A stretch of 54,124 nucleotides of DNA from UKL13-2 sp036394575 (GTDB lineage Bacteria > Pseudomonadota > Gammaproteobacteria > Burkholderiales > Usitatibacteraceae). The position numbers were made by a program, and so were the translations under genes. The notes beneath the pieces were generated by a model. It made no database searches. It was not told the DNA's origin and saw only the letters and a list, made by a program, of their open reading frames with translations. Location of the stretch: contig DASWEY010000003.1 in the NCBI GenBank assembly GCA_036394575.1, positions 1-54,124 of the forward strand, read 5' to 3'. Below, piece by piece: positions 8,062-17,328 of the stretch. Position 1 is the stretch's first letter. Every line of letters starts with the position of its first letter.

Positions 8062-10053
8062 TCAGACGTTGCCGAAGCCTTCGCCGCCACCGCCGCCGCC
8101 ATCGTTTCCGCCGTAATTGCCGCCGCCGTTGCCGCCATTTCCGTTATTGCCGCTATCGTTGCTCCCGCCTTCGCCCCCCCCCGCCTTTGGTGGGCGGCTG
8201 CGGCCGCGCAGATTGCGGCGATTGCGGCCACGGCCGCCCTTGCCCGCGCGTCCGGCATTGGCGGGCGCGCCGGGTACGACAGGCGCGCCGAAATTGCCGG
8301 CGCCTTCAACGCCGCCGGAAAAATCCGCCAGCACGCGCACGGCGGCATCGCCGCGATTTTCACCTGCATCGCGGCCACGCGCCCCGCGTTTGTTGCGACG
8401 GCGTTTGTTGATCGGCACCGTGCCATCATTGGCAACAAAGGGCGCCAACTCGGGCGGACGGTTGCCGGCTTCGCCCTCGCGCGGCACACGTGGTTCGCGT
8501 GGCTCACGCGGTGCGCCGCGCCCGCGCGGACCGCGGACCTTGCCCGGGCCGCGCGCCTCGCGGCCCTCGCGCGGCAACGGCGGGATGGCGCCTTCGATCT
8601 TCATGCCGGCGCTGGCCAGCACGTTTTTCACCTGTACCGGATCCAGCTCGACCATTTTGCCGCGCATCAGGCGCGGCGGCAGCTCCACCTTGCCGAAACG
8701 GGTGCGGATCAGTCGCGACACCTGCAGGCCCTGCGACTCGAACATCTTGCGCACTTCGCGGTTGCGGCCTTCCTTGATGACCACGCGATACCAATGGTTG
8801 ACGCCTTCGCCGCCGCGTTTTTCGATGATGTCGAATTTGGCAAGACCGCTGCGCTGGAATACCGGGGCGGCGGCGGGCACGACGCCTTCGCCTGCGCCAT
8901 CGGCGAATTCGTCGGCAAATTCATCCGCCTCGAATTCAAACTCCTCTCCTGTTTCCTGCCCATGCTCCGCCGGCATCGCGTCGCCTTCGATGTTCACGCC
9001 GTCGAGCAGGCGCTGGGTCTGCTCCTCGCTCAGTTCGCCCAGGATGCGCACCGCGTACTCGCGTTCCACTTCGTAACGCGGATGCATGAAGCGGTTGGCC
9101 AACTCGCCGCTGGTGGTAAAAATCAGCAGCCCCGAGGTATTGATGTCGAGGCGTCCAACCGCCACCCATTTGCCGTTTTCGACGCGCGGCAGATTGTCGA
9201 ACACAGTGATGCGGTTGCCCGGATCGTCGGTGGTGACAATCTCGCCTTCCGGCTTGTGGTACAGCAGGATGCGCGGCAGGTCTTCGTTGAACTTGAGCTT
9301 GATCGGGCGATGATCGAGCAGCACATTGTCGCCGGGCGCGACCTGGGTGCCGGTGGTGGCGACAATGCCGTTGACCATCACGCGGCCGGAGGAAATCAGG
9401 ATTTCCATGTCGCGCCGCGAACCGTGCCCGGATTGCGCGAGGATCTTGTGCAGGCGCTCGCGTTTGACATTGGCACTGGCTGCCAGCGCCTCGGCGAACT
9501 GCCCCGATTTGGCCTCGTCGCCCATGCGGCGCAAATCTGCACCCTGGGTGGGCGACATCTCCAGCTGCGGTGGCGCACGGAATGGCGTTTTCTTGCCGCC
9601 GCGGCCCTTGCGCGCGGCCGGCTTGCCGGTGCCGGGGCCACGTAAGCGCGGTCCCGGGCTGGGCGGCGCCAGCAGATCGACGGTGCCCTGTCCGGCATTG
9701 GCGCGCGGCTTGCCGCCACGCCCGCGCGGCGCCTGGCCTTGGCCGGTGCCGCGGCGCTGACCTTGGCCCTGTCCTTGTCCTTGCCCACCCGCATTGGCGC
9801 CACGCGGCGCGCCGCGTCCACGCTTTTTGGCGGTGGTGTTGCCGATGTTATCGGGAGCGGCAGCGCCGGCACCCGCGCCGCGGCGCTTGCCGCCGCGGCC
9901 GGCGCCGGTCACGCTGCCGAGAATGCTGTCCGCATTCGCGTTTGCCTTGCCGCGACCGCCGCGGCGTCCATCGGCGCCATCTTTTTCCTCGCCGATGAAA
10001 CGACCATCGACATAGCCCCGCGCCGGGGCGCGAATGACTGCACGCTTGATCAT
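8062..10053 (-). CDS. rluB: 23S rRNA pseudouridine synthase RluB with long low-complexity extensions
   Basis: A 663-residue protein; ordinary RluB is near 300. The conserved part runs from about residue 199: S4 RNA-binding domain (ERLHKILAQSGHGSRRDME), then the catalytic domain with GRLDINTSGLL, whose Asp (about 303) is the catalytic residue isomerising a 23S uridine (U2605 in E. coli). The first 195 residues are rich in Gly, Arg, Gln and Pro (GGQGQGQGQGQRRG). An acidic insert (EEFEFEADEFADEFADG) interrupts the catalytic domain around residues 365-395. The C-terminal 150 residues are RG-, then Gly/Asn-rich. The start overlaps the scpB stop (ATGA), so the full-length reading is supported by coupling. 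It is last in the rnm-to-rluB run. Confidence 0.92.
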   Translation of the reverse strand: MIKRAVIRAPARGYVDGRFIGEEKDGADGRRGGRGKANANADSILGSVTGAGRGGKRRGAGAGAAAPDNIGNTTAKKRGRGAPRGANAGGQGQGQGQGQRRGTGQGQAPRGRGGKPRANAGQGTVDLLAPPSPGPRLRGPGTGKPAARKGRGGKKTPFRAPPQLEMSPTQGADLRRMGDEAKSGQFAEALAASANVKRERLHKILAQSGHGSRRDMEILISSGRVMVNGIVATTGTQVAPGDNVLLDHRPIKLKFNEDLPRILLYHKPEGEIVTTDDPGNRITVFDNLPRVENGKWVAVGRLDINTSGLLIFTTSGELANRFMHPRYEVEREYAVRILGELSEEQTQRLLDGVNIEGDAMPAEHGQETGEEFEFEADEFADEFADGAGEGVVPAAAPVFQRSGLAKFDIIEKRGGEGVNHWYRVVIKEGRNREVRKMFESQGLQVSRLIRTRFGKVELPPRLMRGKMVELDPVQVKNVLASAGMKIEGAIPPLPREGREARGPGKVRGPRGRGAPREPREPRVPREGEAGNRPPELAPFVANDGTVPINKRRRNKRGARGRDAGENRGDAAVRVLADFSGGVEGAGNFGAPVVPGAPANAGRAGKGGRGRNRRNLRGRSRPPKAGGGEGGSNDSGNNGNGGNGGGNYGGNDGGGGGGEGFGNV

Positions 10054-10952
10054 GACGGGGCTCCGGTGGGCTCAGCGGGGTTCGGGGGGGTAGAAAGAGA
10101 GGGATCGGCAGGGCCGTCGTGCGCATCGCCCGGCAATTCCGCCGACAGATCGGCGTCGTTGACTGCGGCAGCGGCGCCGGCCTCGGCATCGCTCTTAACG
10201 TCGCGGTCAACACCGGGCAGGGCCGGGGTTTCGCCGGCGCTCAATGCGGCCCCGGCCTGCGACATATCGAGCGTGGCCTGCAACTCGTGCAACGGCGGCA
10301 ATTCATCCAGCGACAGCAGGTTGAGATCGTCGAGAAAATGTTTGGTAGTGGCAAACAGCGCCGGGCGGCCGGGCGCATCCTTGTGGCCGATCTCATCGAT
10401 CCAGCCACGATCTTCCAGTGTTTTCAGGATATGCGGCGAGACGGCCACGCCGCGAATGTCTTCGATATCGCCGCGCGTCACCGGTTGGCGGTAGGCGATG
10501 ATCGCCATGGTTTCCAGCACCGCACGCGAGTAACGCGGCGGCTTTTCATTCGACAGGCGGTCGAGATACTTCTGGTAATCGGGCTTGACGCGGAAGCGGT
10601 AGCCGCTCGCGACCAGCGCCAGCTCGACGCTGCGGCCGGTCCATTCCTCGCGCAGTTCCTCGAGCAGGTTGCGGACCGTGTCGGCGCTCAGTTCGCCGTC
10701 AAAAATTTTCTTCAGCTCGTTCACCGCCATCGGCTCGGAAGCGGACAGCAGGACGGCTTCGAGCGCGCGCTTGGCTTCGACCACATCGATGGCGGTATCG
10801 ACGGCAAAGGCGCTGACTTCGGGCGCCGGCGCGGGCTCGGATAGAGTCTCCTCGGCCTGCACGCTGTCCGGCGGCAAGTCGTCGGGCAGCTGGGATGGCG
10901 CGGGTGGCGTTGACGTTGAATCGTCGTTCAGATTGGCATGTTCGTTTTGCAT
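10050..10952 (-). CDS. scpB: Segregation and condensation protein B
   Basis: About 300 residues. ScpB is the paired winged-helix partner of the ScpA kleisin in the SMC-ScpAB chromosome condensation complex. The conserved region begins near residue 55 (VEAKRALEAVLLSASEPM) and shows the winged-helix signature YSRAVLETMAIIAYRQPVT with GVAVSPHILKTLEDRGWI. N- and C-terminal tails are low-complexity and Pro/Ala/Asp-rich. I take the ATG at 10952 (MQNEHANLNDD); the frame is open to 11042, but that start would overlap scpA by about 35 bp with an unlikely Arg/Pro-rich leader. The stop overlaps the rluB start. Confidence 0.9.
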   Translation of the reverse strand: MQNEHANLNDDSTSTPPAPSQLPDDLPPDSVQAEETLSEPAPAPEVSAFAVDTAIDVVEAKRALEAVLLSASEPMAVNELKKIFDGELSADTVRNLLEELREEWTGRSVELALVASGYRFRVKPDYQKYLDRLSNEKPPRYSRAVLETMAIIAYRQPVTRGDIEDIRGVAVSPHILKTLEDRGWIDEIGHKDAPGRPALFATTKHFLDDLNLLSLDELPPLHELQATLDMSQAGAALSAGETPALPGVDRDVKSDAEAGAAAAVNDADLSAELPGDAHDGPADPSLSTPPNPAEPTGAPS

Positions 10953-11007
10953 GGGGAAACCACTTGTGTAATTCAGCCCGCGCGGCCGCGGCCGCATTGG
11001 TCGGATG

Positions 11008-11859
11008 CTAGTTGGACGGCTCGAGCGCGGGCATTTCGGCATCGCGCAATTTCACATAGATCGGCTCGAACGGCGACGTCTGGGAAATATCGAGCAGCGA
11101 CTCGCGTGCCATTTCCAGCACCGCCAGGAAGGTCACCACCACCACGGCGACGCCTTCCTCGGGAGTGAACAGTTCGTCGAAGGGCACGAAACCCTTGCCG
11201 CCGAGATGGCGCATGATGCGGCTCATATGCGCGCGCACCGACAGCTCCTCGCGGCCGACGCGATGACGCTGGGTGGCCTTGGCGCGGTTCAGGATCACGC
11301 GCCAGGCCTCGGTCAGATCGGCCACCAGCACGGTGGGCACGCGCTTGACAAGGCTCTGCTCGACCAGTACATCGACCACCGAAAAGTCGCGCTCGCGCCG
11401 CGGCATGCTGTCGATGGCCTGCGCCGCCGCCTTCATCTGTTCGTACTCCAGCAGGCGACGCACCAGCTCGGCACGCGGATCCTCGCCTTCATGCTCCGCC
11501 TCTTTCGGCGGGCGCGGCAGCAGCATGCGCGATTTGATTTCAATCAGCATCGCGGCCATCAGCAGGTATTCGCCGGCCAGCTCCAGCTGGGTATCCTTCA
11601 TCGCCTCGATATACGTCATGTACTGGCGCGTCAGATCGGCCATCGGGATATCGAGAATGTCCAGCGAATGGCGGCGGATCAGATACAGCAAGAGATCGAG
11701 CGGGCCTTCAAACTGATCGAGGATCACCGACAGCGCATCGGGCGGAATGAACAGATCCGCCGGCATTTCGGTCATTACTTCGCCGCGGATGCGCGCCACC
11801 GGCATCGCCATGTCCAGCGAGGGCTGGGCGCTGTTGTCGACGATCAGTTCCACGCTCAT
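11008..11859 (-). CDS. scpA: Segregation and condensation protein A (kleisin)
   Basis: About 283 residues. ScpA bridges SMC heads and binds ScpB. The family signature DQFEGPLDLLLYLIRRHSLD is near residue 40, followed by ADLTRQYMTYIEAM and ELAGEYLLMAAMLIEIKSR, and a C-terminal winged helix near VVTFLAVLEMAR. I place the start at the ATG at 11859 (MSVELIVDNSAQ), with AGGA about 10 bp upstream. An alternative at 11937 would overlap trpS by 35 bp. The gene lies between trpS and scpB on the same strand, an order common in betaproteobacteria. Confidence 0.9.
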   Translation of the reverse strand: MSVELIVDNSAQPSLDMAMPVARIRGEVMTEMPADLFIPPDALSVILDQFEGPLDLLLYLIRRHSLDILDIPMADLTRQYMTYIEAMKDTQLELAGEYLLMAAMLIEIKSRMLLPRPPKEAEHEGEDPRAELVRRLLEYEQMKAAAQAIDSMPRRERDFSVVDVLVEQSLVKRVPTVLVADLTEAWRVILNRAKATQRHRVGREELSVRAHMSRIMRHLGGKGFVPFDELFTPEEGVAVVVVTFLAVLEMARESLLDISQTSPFEPIYVKLRDAEMPALEPSN

Positions 11860-11902
11860 GCTGGCGTCATCCTGCTGGCCGGTATCATCGGTAATTGAGT
11901 CC

Positions 11903-13111
11903 TCATCGGTAGTTGAGGCCCATGGCATCGCGCACATCGCGCATCGTTTCCTCCGCCGTATCGCGCGCTTTCTCGCAGCCGTCGGCGATGATGTTCTTCA
12001 CCAGGGTCGGGTCCTCCTCGAACGGCGCCGCGCGCTCGCGCATCGGCTTCAGTTCCTTGATGATGGCGTCGATCACCGGCTGCTTGCATTCCAGGCAACC
12101 GATGCCGGCGCTCTTGCAGCCCTGCACCACCCAGTCATGCGTGGCGCTGTCCGTATACACCTGATGCAGCGTCCATACCGGGCACTTTTCCGGGTCGCCC
12201 GGGTCCGTGCGACGGACACGCGCCGGGTCGGTCGGCATGGTGCGGATCTTTTTGGCCACACTCTCTTCCGTCTCGCGCAGATCGATGGTGTTGCCGTAAC
12301 TCTTCGACATCTTCTCGCCGTCGGTGCCGATCAGGCGCGAGGTCGGCGTCAGCAGGGTCTGCGGCTCGGGCAGGATCACCTTGCCGCTGCCTTCCAGGTA
12401 ACCAAACAGGCGTTCGCGGTCGCCCATCGACAGATTCTGCACATCGCCCAGCAATTCACGCGCTTCACTCAGTGCCCCTTCGTCGCCTTCCTGCTGGAAA
12501 CGGGTGCGCAGCTGGTGATAAAGCTTGGCTTTTTTCGAGCCCAATTTCTTGGCGGCAGCTTCGGCCTTTTCCTCGAAACCCTTTTCGCGGCCGAACAAAT
12601 GATTGAAACGCCGCGCCACTTCGCGCGTCAGCTCGATATGCGACACCTGGTCTTCGCCCACCGGCACCTGGTTGGCGCGATAGATCAGGATGTCGGCCGC
12701 CTGCATCAGCGGGTAGCCGAGAAAACCATAGGTGGTCAAGTCGCGGCCGAACTGCGCCTGCTTTTCCACCTGGTCCTTGTAGGTCGGCACGCGCTCCAGC
12801 CAGGAGATCGGCGTGAAGAACGACAGCAGCAGGGTCAGCTCGGCATGCTGCGGCACCTTGGACTGCACGAACATGGTCGCCTGCGAAGGGTCGACGCCGG
12901 CGGCGATCCAGTCGATCACGGTGTCATAGGTGTACTGCTCGATGACATCGGGCGTTTCGTAATGGGTGGTCAGCGCGTGCCAGTCGGCGACGAAGAAATA
13001 GCAGGGATGCTCGTGCTGCAGCTTGACCCAGTTCTTCAACGCGCCGTGATAATGGCCCAGATGCAGACGCCCGGTCGGACGCATGCCGGATAACACTCGA
13101 TCAGGAAACAT
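11903..13111 (-). CDS. trpS: Tryptophanyl-tRNA synthetase
   Basis: A 402-residue class I aminoacyl-tRNA synthetase that charges tRNA-Trp. The HIGH-type motif is HLGHYHGALKNW near residue 18 and the KMSKS motif is EKMSKSYGNT. It is about 70 residues longer than the E. coli enzyme, with a charged segment near residues 190-230 (EEKAEAAAKKLGSKKAKLYH) typical of the long betaproteobacterial form. It sits in the minus-strand run between the M50 protease and scpA. A 233-bp gap upstream of its start suggests it can have its own promoter. Confidence 0.95.
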   Translation of the reverse strand: MFPDRVLSGMRPTGRLHLGHYHGALKNWVKLQHEHPCYFFVADWHALTTHYETPDVIEQYTYDTVIDWIAAGVDPSQATMFVQSKVPQHAELTLLLSFFTPISWLERVPTYKDQVEKQAQFGRDLTTYGFLGYPLMQAADILIYRANQVPVGEDQVSHIELTREVARRFNHLFGREKGFEEKAEAAAKKLGSKKAKLYHQLRTRFQQEGDEGALSEARELLGDVQNLSMGDRERLFGYLEGSGKVILPEPQTLLTPTSRLIGTDGEKMSKSYGNTIDLRETEESVAKKIRTMPTDPARVRRTDPGDPEKCPVWTLHQVYTDSATHDWVVQGCKSAGIGCLECKQPVIDAIIKELKPMRERAAPFEEDPTLVKNIIADGCEKARDTAEETMRDVRDAMGLNYR

Positions 13112-13344
13112 AGTTAGGGATCAGACCCTTGTGCACTTAAGCGAAAAATAAGGCAGAAATTTTGCGTGCCGGCGGGCAGCACCGGCAAGGCAGCAACAGC
13201 ATGGTCGAACAATTGACATCGGCAAACCACTGCGCGGCTTGTTTGCAGTATTGGGCAGTATTGGTGCCGCGTCTTGAAACCTGTGGTTGAATCCTTGCGC
13301 TCACTACACATCGCCGGGAGGCGGATAGTCGATTACCAGCGCGT

Positions 13345-14007
13345 TCAGGAAATTCCGATTGCAGAGTATACCGCTTTCTCGCCGAAGTAAACCAGCGGCC
13401 CGAAGACCGGGTCCAAAACGTGCGAAACGACCAATGCAATGATAATGAACATGCCATAGGGTTCGAGTCGCGCATATTGATACGAAAGCCGGTTCGGCAG
13501 CAGGCCCGCAACGATACGGCCGCCGTCCAGGGGCAACAGGGGAAACAGATTGAATATCATCAGCATCAAATTGACTGCCACCCCCGCCTTGGCCATTTCG
13601 CGCAAAAACCAGATGGGTTCGGTGAGATCTACGGCTGTATCGATGCTGAGAACCATTTTCAAAAGGATGGCCCAGGCGATCATCATCAGCAAATTGGCAG
13701 CGGGCCCGGCGGCCGCGACCCATACCGAGTCACGCTTGGGATCGCGCAGCGCTCCAAAATTGACCGGCACTGGCTTAGCTGCGCCAAGCAAAAAAGAACC
13801 GGGGAGCATCAGTAGCACCAGCGGCACCGCAATCGTCCACACCGGATCGATATGCTTGAGCGGATTCAGCGTCATGCGCCCTAGCATATACGCCGTGCCA
13901 TCGCCGAAGTAACGGGCCGCAAAGGCATGTGCGGCTTCGTGCAGGGTGATGGCGAAAATCAGTGGAATCGCATAAATCGTTATCTGCCGGATGGTCTCTG
14001 AATCCAT
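13345..14007 (-). CDS. Site-2 protease family (M50) membrane metalloprotease
   Basis: About 220 residues with five or six hydrophobic segments. The zinc motif HEAAHAFAARYFGD (HExxH) lies in the first membrane helix, and NLFPLLPLDGGRIV carries the second conserved Asp of site-2 proteases. Family members cut substrates within the membrane; many short bacterial ones have unknown substrates. I use the ATG at 14007 (MDSETIRQ); a TTG at 14019 is possible. The gene follows yciO by about 47 bp and precedes trpS, a neighbourhood seen in many betaproteobacteria. Confidence 0.88.
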   Translation of the reverse strand: MDSETIRQITIYAIPLIFAITLHEAAHAFAARYFGDGTAYMLGRMTLNPLKHIDPVWTIAVPLVLLMLPGSFLLGAAKPVPVNFGALRDPKRDSVWVAAAGPAANLLMMIAWAILLKMVLSIDTAVDLTEPIWFLREMAKAGVAVNLMLMIFNLFPLLPLDGGRIVAGLLPNRLSYQYARLEPYGMFIIIALVVSHVLDPVFGPLVYFGEKAVYSAIGIS

Positions 14008-14054
14008 GGGGTCTTTCAAATGTCGAGGGATGGTCGCATTGCAGCTTGCGCGGC

Positions 14055-14687
14055 TCAGGCTTCGGCAAAGCCGAATACCGAGATGTCGCCCTTGCCGCGC
14101 CTCACCAAGATGGGCTCGTCCTGCGATAAATCAATCACCGTGGTGGGTTCCACCCCGCAGGCGCCGCCGTCGAGGATCAGGTCCAGCTGGTGGTCGAGGC
14201 GCGCGCGAATCTCGATGGCATCGTTCAGCGGTTGATCATCGCCGGGCATGATCAGGGTCGACGACAGCAGGGGCTCGTTCAATTCCGCCAGCAGGGCCTG
14301 AGTGGCGGGATGCTGCGGCACCCGCACGCCGATGGTAGCGCGTTTCGGATGGGCGAGGCGGCGCGGCAGCTCGCGCGTGGCCTGCAGGATGAAGGTGTAG
14401 CTGCCCGGCGTATGCGTTTTCAGCAGGCGATATTGCGCATTATTGACTTTGGCAAAGGTACCGATCTCGGACAGGTCGCGGCACACCAGGGTGAAGTGGT
14501 GACGCTCGTCAACATCGCGGATGGCGCGGATGCGTTCCATCGCCGTCTTGTCGCCGATATGGCACCCGAGCGCATAGCAGGAATCGGTCGGATAGGCGAT
14601 CACGCCGCCTTGGCGCACGATCTCGACGGCGCGCTTGATCAGGCGGGGCTCGGGGTGGGTGGGATGCAGGGTGAAAAATTGGCTCAT
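14055..14687 (-). CDS. yciO: YciO-type Sua5/YrdC family protein
   Basis: A 210-residue protein starting MSQFFTLHPTHPEPRLIKR, very close to the E. coli YciO start. The YrdC fold signature is GGVIAYPTDSCYALGC, followed by NFTL-like HHFTLVCRDLSE and PGSYTFILQATRELPRR. YrdC and Sua5 make threonylcarbamoyl-AMP for the t6A tRNA modification; YciO binds RNA and nucleotide similarly but its own role is less certain, so I avoid calling it the essential enzyme. The ATG at 14687 is 8 bp after the rnm stop, so the two are co-transcribed. Confidence 0.88.
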   Translation of the reverse strand: MSQFFTLHPTHPEPRLIKRAVEIVRQGGVIAYPTDSCYALGCHIGDKTAMERIRAIRDVDERHHFTLVCRDLSEIGTFAKVNNAQYRLLKTHTPGSYTFILQATRELPRRLAHPKRATIGVRVPQHPATQALLAELNEPLLSSTLIMPGDDQPLNDAIEIRARLDHQLDLILDGGACGVEPTTVIDLSQDEPILVRRGKGDISVFGFAEA

Positions 14688-14694
14688 GGCAAGC

Positions 14695-15567
14695 TCAGGA
14701 CAGCACCGACCACACCGGGGTGAGGTCGTCCGGCAGCGGCGGCAGCCGTCCGGGCTGGTAATGGCTTTCCGCAAAGCCGTGAAAATCCGCGCCGCGCGAG
14801 GCCAAAAAACCGAACTCCCGCGCCCGCGCCGCGTATTCGCGGAATTGCGGCGGCGAGTGGCTGCCGGTGACGACTTCGATGGCCGCGCCGCCGGCATCCT
14901 TGAATTCGCCCATCAGCTGGGTCATTTCGGCTTTCGACAGTTTGTAGCGCCCCGGATGCGCGATCACCGCCACCCCGCCGGCGGCGCGGATCCAGGCGAT
15001 CGCATCGGCCAGGGTGGCCCATTGGTGCGGTACATAACCGGGGCGCCCGGGCGTGAGGTAGCGATTGAAGGCCTTGCCGACTTCGCTGACGCGGCCGGCA
15101 TTGACCAGGGCGCGGGCAAAATGGGTGCGGCCCAGCATCGATTTGTTCCCGGCCAGCGCATACGCGGCGTCGAACATGCCAGGCATGCCGACGCGCGCGA
15201 AATCCTCGCCCATCAGCCTGGCGCGGGCGATGCGCCCCTCGCGAATGCTGTCCAGACCGGCCGTCAGCACAACATTTTCAGCATCGATACCCAACCCGAC
15301 GATGTGCAGCGTTGTAGACTTCGCATCCCCGCTCGGCGACCAGGACACGGAAATCTCCACGCCGTGAATAAAACGCAGCCGCAACCGCCTGGCGGCGGTG
15401 TCAGCTTCGCGCAAGCCATCGACAGTATCGTGATCGGTCAAAGCCAGGCCGTCGCAACCATTGCGCACCGCGAGCTCGACCAGGGCGGAGGACGACAGCA
15501 GGCCGTCGGAGGCGGCGGTATGGTTGTGCAGATCGAAATTATTCAAACGGGCAAACTTAAAATGCAA
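14695..15567 (-). CDS. rnm: PHP-domain RNase AM / 3',5'-nucleotide phosphatase
   Basis: A 290-residue PHP-family metal hydrolase of the YciV/RNase AM group, which trims 5' ends of RNAs and degrades 3',5'-bisphosphonucleotides. Metal-binding motifs are in order: DLHNHTAASDG, ALTDHDTVDG, HGVEISVSW, a later VIAHPGRYKL and GADFHGF near the end. It is the first gene of the minus-strand run to rluB. The start is uncertain: position 15567 is a TTG preceded by GGA, and another TTG lies at 15546; the metal motif begins soon after either. The divergent gene at 15609 leaves only about 40 bp for two promoters. Confidence 0.87.
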   Translation of the reverse strand: MHFKFARLNNFDLHNHTAASDGLLSSSALVELAVRNGCDGLALTDHDTVDGLREADTAARRLRLRFIHGVEISVSWSPSGDAKSTTLHIVGLGIDAENVVLTAGLDSIREGRIARARLMGEDFARVGMPGMFDAAYALAGNKSMLGRTHFARALVNAGRVSEVGKAFNRYLTPGRPGYVPHQWATLADAIAWIRAAGGVAVIAHPGRYKLSKAEMTQLMGEFKDAGGAAIEVVTGSHSPPQFREYAARAREFGFLASRGADFHGFAESHYQPGRLPPLPDDLTPVWSVLS

Positions 15568-15608
15568 TCCGGCATCATAACAAACCGAGAATCAGACCAT
15601 CATTGATC

Positions 15609-16385
15609 ATGGCCGAGACCAAACCCATACGTCTGGCGCTCAAGGACGCGAGCATCCTGAACCCGCCGGCGGAGCCCGGCCCGGGCGAGCATTTTGCGCC
15701 GCTGGCCGCCGCCATCAATGCCGCCTATCGTGAGCGCTTCGGCGGCGCCGGACTAGGCGCCAACGACGCCATCGCACTGGCCGCCGCGGTCGGCGATTTT
15801 CTGGATGTGGCCGCCCAGCTGGACGCGGAATACGGCGCCGACGGCGTGCTGCCGGTACGCGACGCCGCCGACGCTGCCGATGAAGCCTTGCGCTGCGCCA
15901 CCGAATTGGACCCGTGGCTGGACCGCTTCGAACTGGCCTCCTGGCGCCCGGCGCTGCATGCGGCCGTGCTGGGCATCGGCCTGTGGATGATGCGCCACCA
16001 GCTGGCGCTGGCGACGCCGGAACCGATCGTCAACGCCCTGGCGTTCCGCGCCAACGAGGCGGCCACCCGGCAGGAGACCGCCGCCGCCTACGCCCTGATG
16101 CAGGGTTTCATCGCCCATCTGGCGCCGCAGCTGGACGCCGATCTGGAGCGTTCCAATCCCGAGCGGCCATGGCGCCTGCTCAATCTCAATTTTGCGATTA
16201 CCGCCATCCGCACCGGCGATGCCGCCCTGATGCGTTTCGCTTTCGACACCTTGAATAATCACCTGCCGGATGAACGCGCCGGTTTTTATGAAGAGGCCTG
16301 CGCCCTGGCCTCGCAACCCGGGTTCCTGCCGGAAACGCGCGCCCTGATCGAGGCCGAACATGCGCGCTGGTCCCGGGTGCATTGA
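15609..16385 (+). CDS. Conserved protein of unknown function
   Basis: A 258-residue protein, soluble, Ala-rich and mostly helical by composition, with no signal peptide or catalytic motif I recognise. It has the look of a conserved betaproteobacterial cytoplasmic protein (GANDAIALAAAVGDFLDVAA; DPWLDRFELASWRPALHAAV; PERPWRLLNLNFAITAIRTG). The ATG at 15609 is preferred to a TTG two codons upstream. It is transcribed divergently from rnm and ends about 95 bp before yciB. Confidence 0.75.
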   Translation: MAETKPIRLALKDASILNPPAEPGPGEHFAPLAAAINAAYRERFGGAGLGANDAIALAAAVGDFLDVAAQLDAEYGADGVLPVRDAADAADEALRCATELDPWLDRFELASWRPALHAAVLGIGLWMMRHQLALATPEPIVNALAFRANEAATRQETAAAYALMQGFIAHLAPQLDADLERSNPERPWRLLNLNFAITAIRTGDAALMRFAFDTLNNHLPDERAGFYEEACALASQPGFLPETRALIEAEHARWSRVH

Positions 16386-16479
16386 CGGACGGCTAGCGGG
16401 CGGACTGGCGCTCGCATCAAGTCTGGCAAAAATGCGATAATGCCAAGTTACTGATTTTAATCAGCCTAGTGATTGTTTA

Positions 16480-17025
16480 ATGAAACAGTATTTCGATTTT
16501 CTGCCGGCCATCCTCTTTTTCGTCGGGTTCAAGCTCGCGGATATTTTCGTCGCTACCGGCGTGGCCATGGGGGCGTCCATCATTCTGATCGCCTGGTCGC
16601 TGATTCGCCGCGAACCGGTGAGGCCGATCCAGTGGATTTCGCTCGGTTTCATCGCCGTGTTCGGCAGTCTGACGATATTGCTGCACGACGAGTATTACAT
16701 CAAGATCAAGTGGACGCTGTTCTATGCCCTGATGGGCATCGCAATTTTTGTGGCGCTGGCACTGAAAAAAAACCCGCTCAAATCCCTGATGGGCCAGGAA
16801 CTGGTGCTGCCGGAAAAAGTCTGGCGCCAGCTGTCGATGGCCTGGGCCGGTTATTTTTTGCTGCTGGCCGCGCTCAATCAATATTTTGCAATGGTGCTGC
16901 CCTTGGCTCAATGGGTAAACGTCAAGATCTTCGGCGGCATGGCGGCCTTCATTGTTTTCATCATCGCGCAATCGTTCTGGCTGGCCAAACATTTGCCTGA
17001 CGAACCTGAAAAGAAAAATAGCTGA
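16480..17025 (+). CDS. yciB: Septation protein A / inner membrane protein YciB
   Basis: A 181-residue membrane protein with about five hydrophobic helices. The start MKQYFDFLPAILFFVGFKLA and the motif IQWISLGFIAVFGSLTILLH match the YciB/IspZ family, linked to cell envelope synthesis and septation. The conserved KWTLFYALMG and NVKIFGGMAAF segments are present. No strong ribosome binding site precedes the ATG. The stop overlaps the yciI start (TGATG), so yciB, yciI and bolA are an operon, as in related bacteria. Confidence 0.93.
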   Translation: MKQYFDFLPAILFFVGFKLADIFVATGVAMGASIILIAWSLIRREPVRPIQWISLGFIAVFGSLTILLHDEYYIKIKWTLFYALMGIAIFVALALKKNPLKSLMGQELVLPEKVWRQLSMAWAGYFLLLAALNQYFAMVLPLAQWVNVKIFGGMAAFIVFIIAQSFWLAKHLPDEPEKKNS

Positions 17026-17327
17026 TGCTCTACGCCATCATCTGCGAAGAACTGCCCGGCGCGCTGGACAAGCGCATGGCGAATCGCCCGGCCCATGTCG
17101 AGCGACTCAAGGCCCTGCAGGCCGAGGGCCGCCTGATCGTCGCCGGCCCGCACCCGCTGATCGACGCGGAGGATCCGGGCCCGGCGGGCTTTTCCGGCTC
17201 GCTGATCGTCGCAGAGTTTCCCTCGCGCGAGGCGGCGATCGCCTGGGCATCGGCCGACCCCTATTGCCTGGCCGGGGTGTTTTCCGGCGTGACTGTCAAG
17301 CCGTTCAAGAAAGTGTTGCCTGCCTGA
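17025..17327 (+). CDS. YciI family protein
   Basis: A 100-residue protein with the dimeric ferredoxin-like fold of the YciI family (MLYAIICEELPGALDKRMAN; RPAHVERLKALQAEGRLIVA; DPYCLAGVFSGVTVKPF). The conserved Arg/His and Asp near RPAHVER and ASADPY form the putative active site of the family. A biochemical role is not established for this member. It overlaps yciB by one base and ends 1 bp before bolA. Confidence 0.9.
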   Translation: MLYAIICEELPGALDKRMANRPAHVERLKALQAEGRLIVAGPHPLIDAEDPGPAGFSGSLIVAEFPSREAAIAWASADPYCLAGVFSGVTVKPFKKVLPA

Positions 17328-17328
17328 T

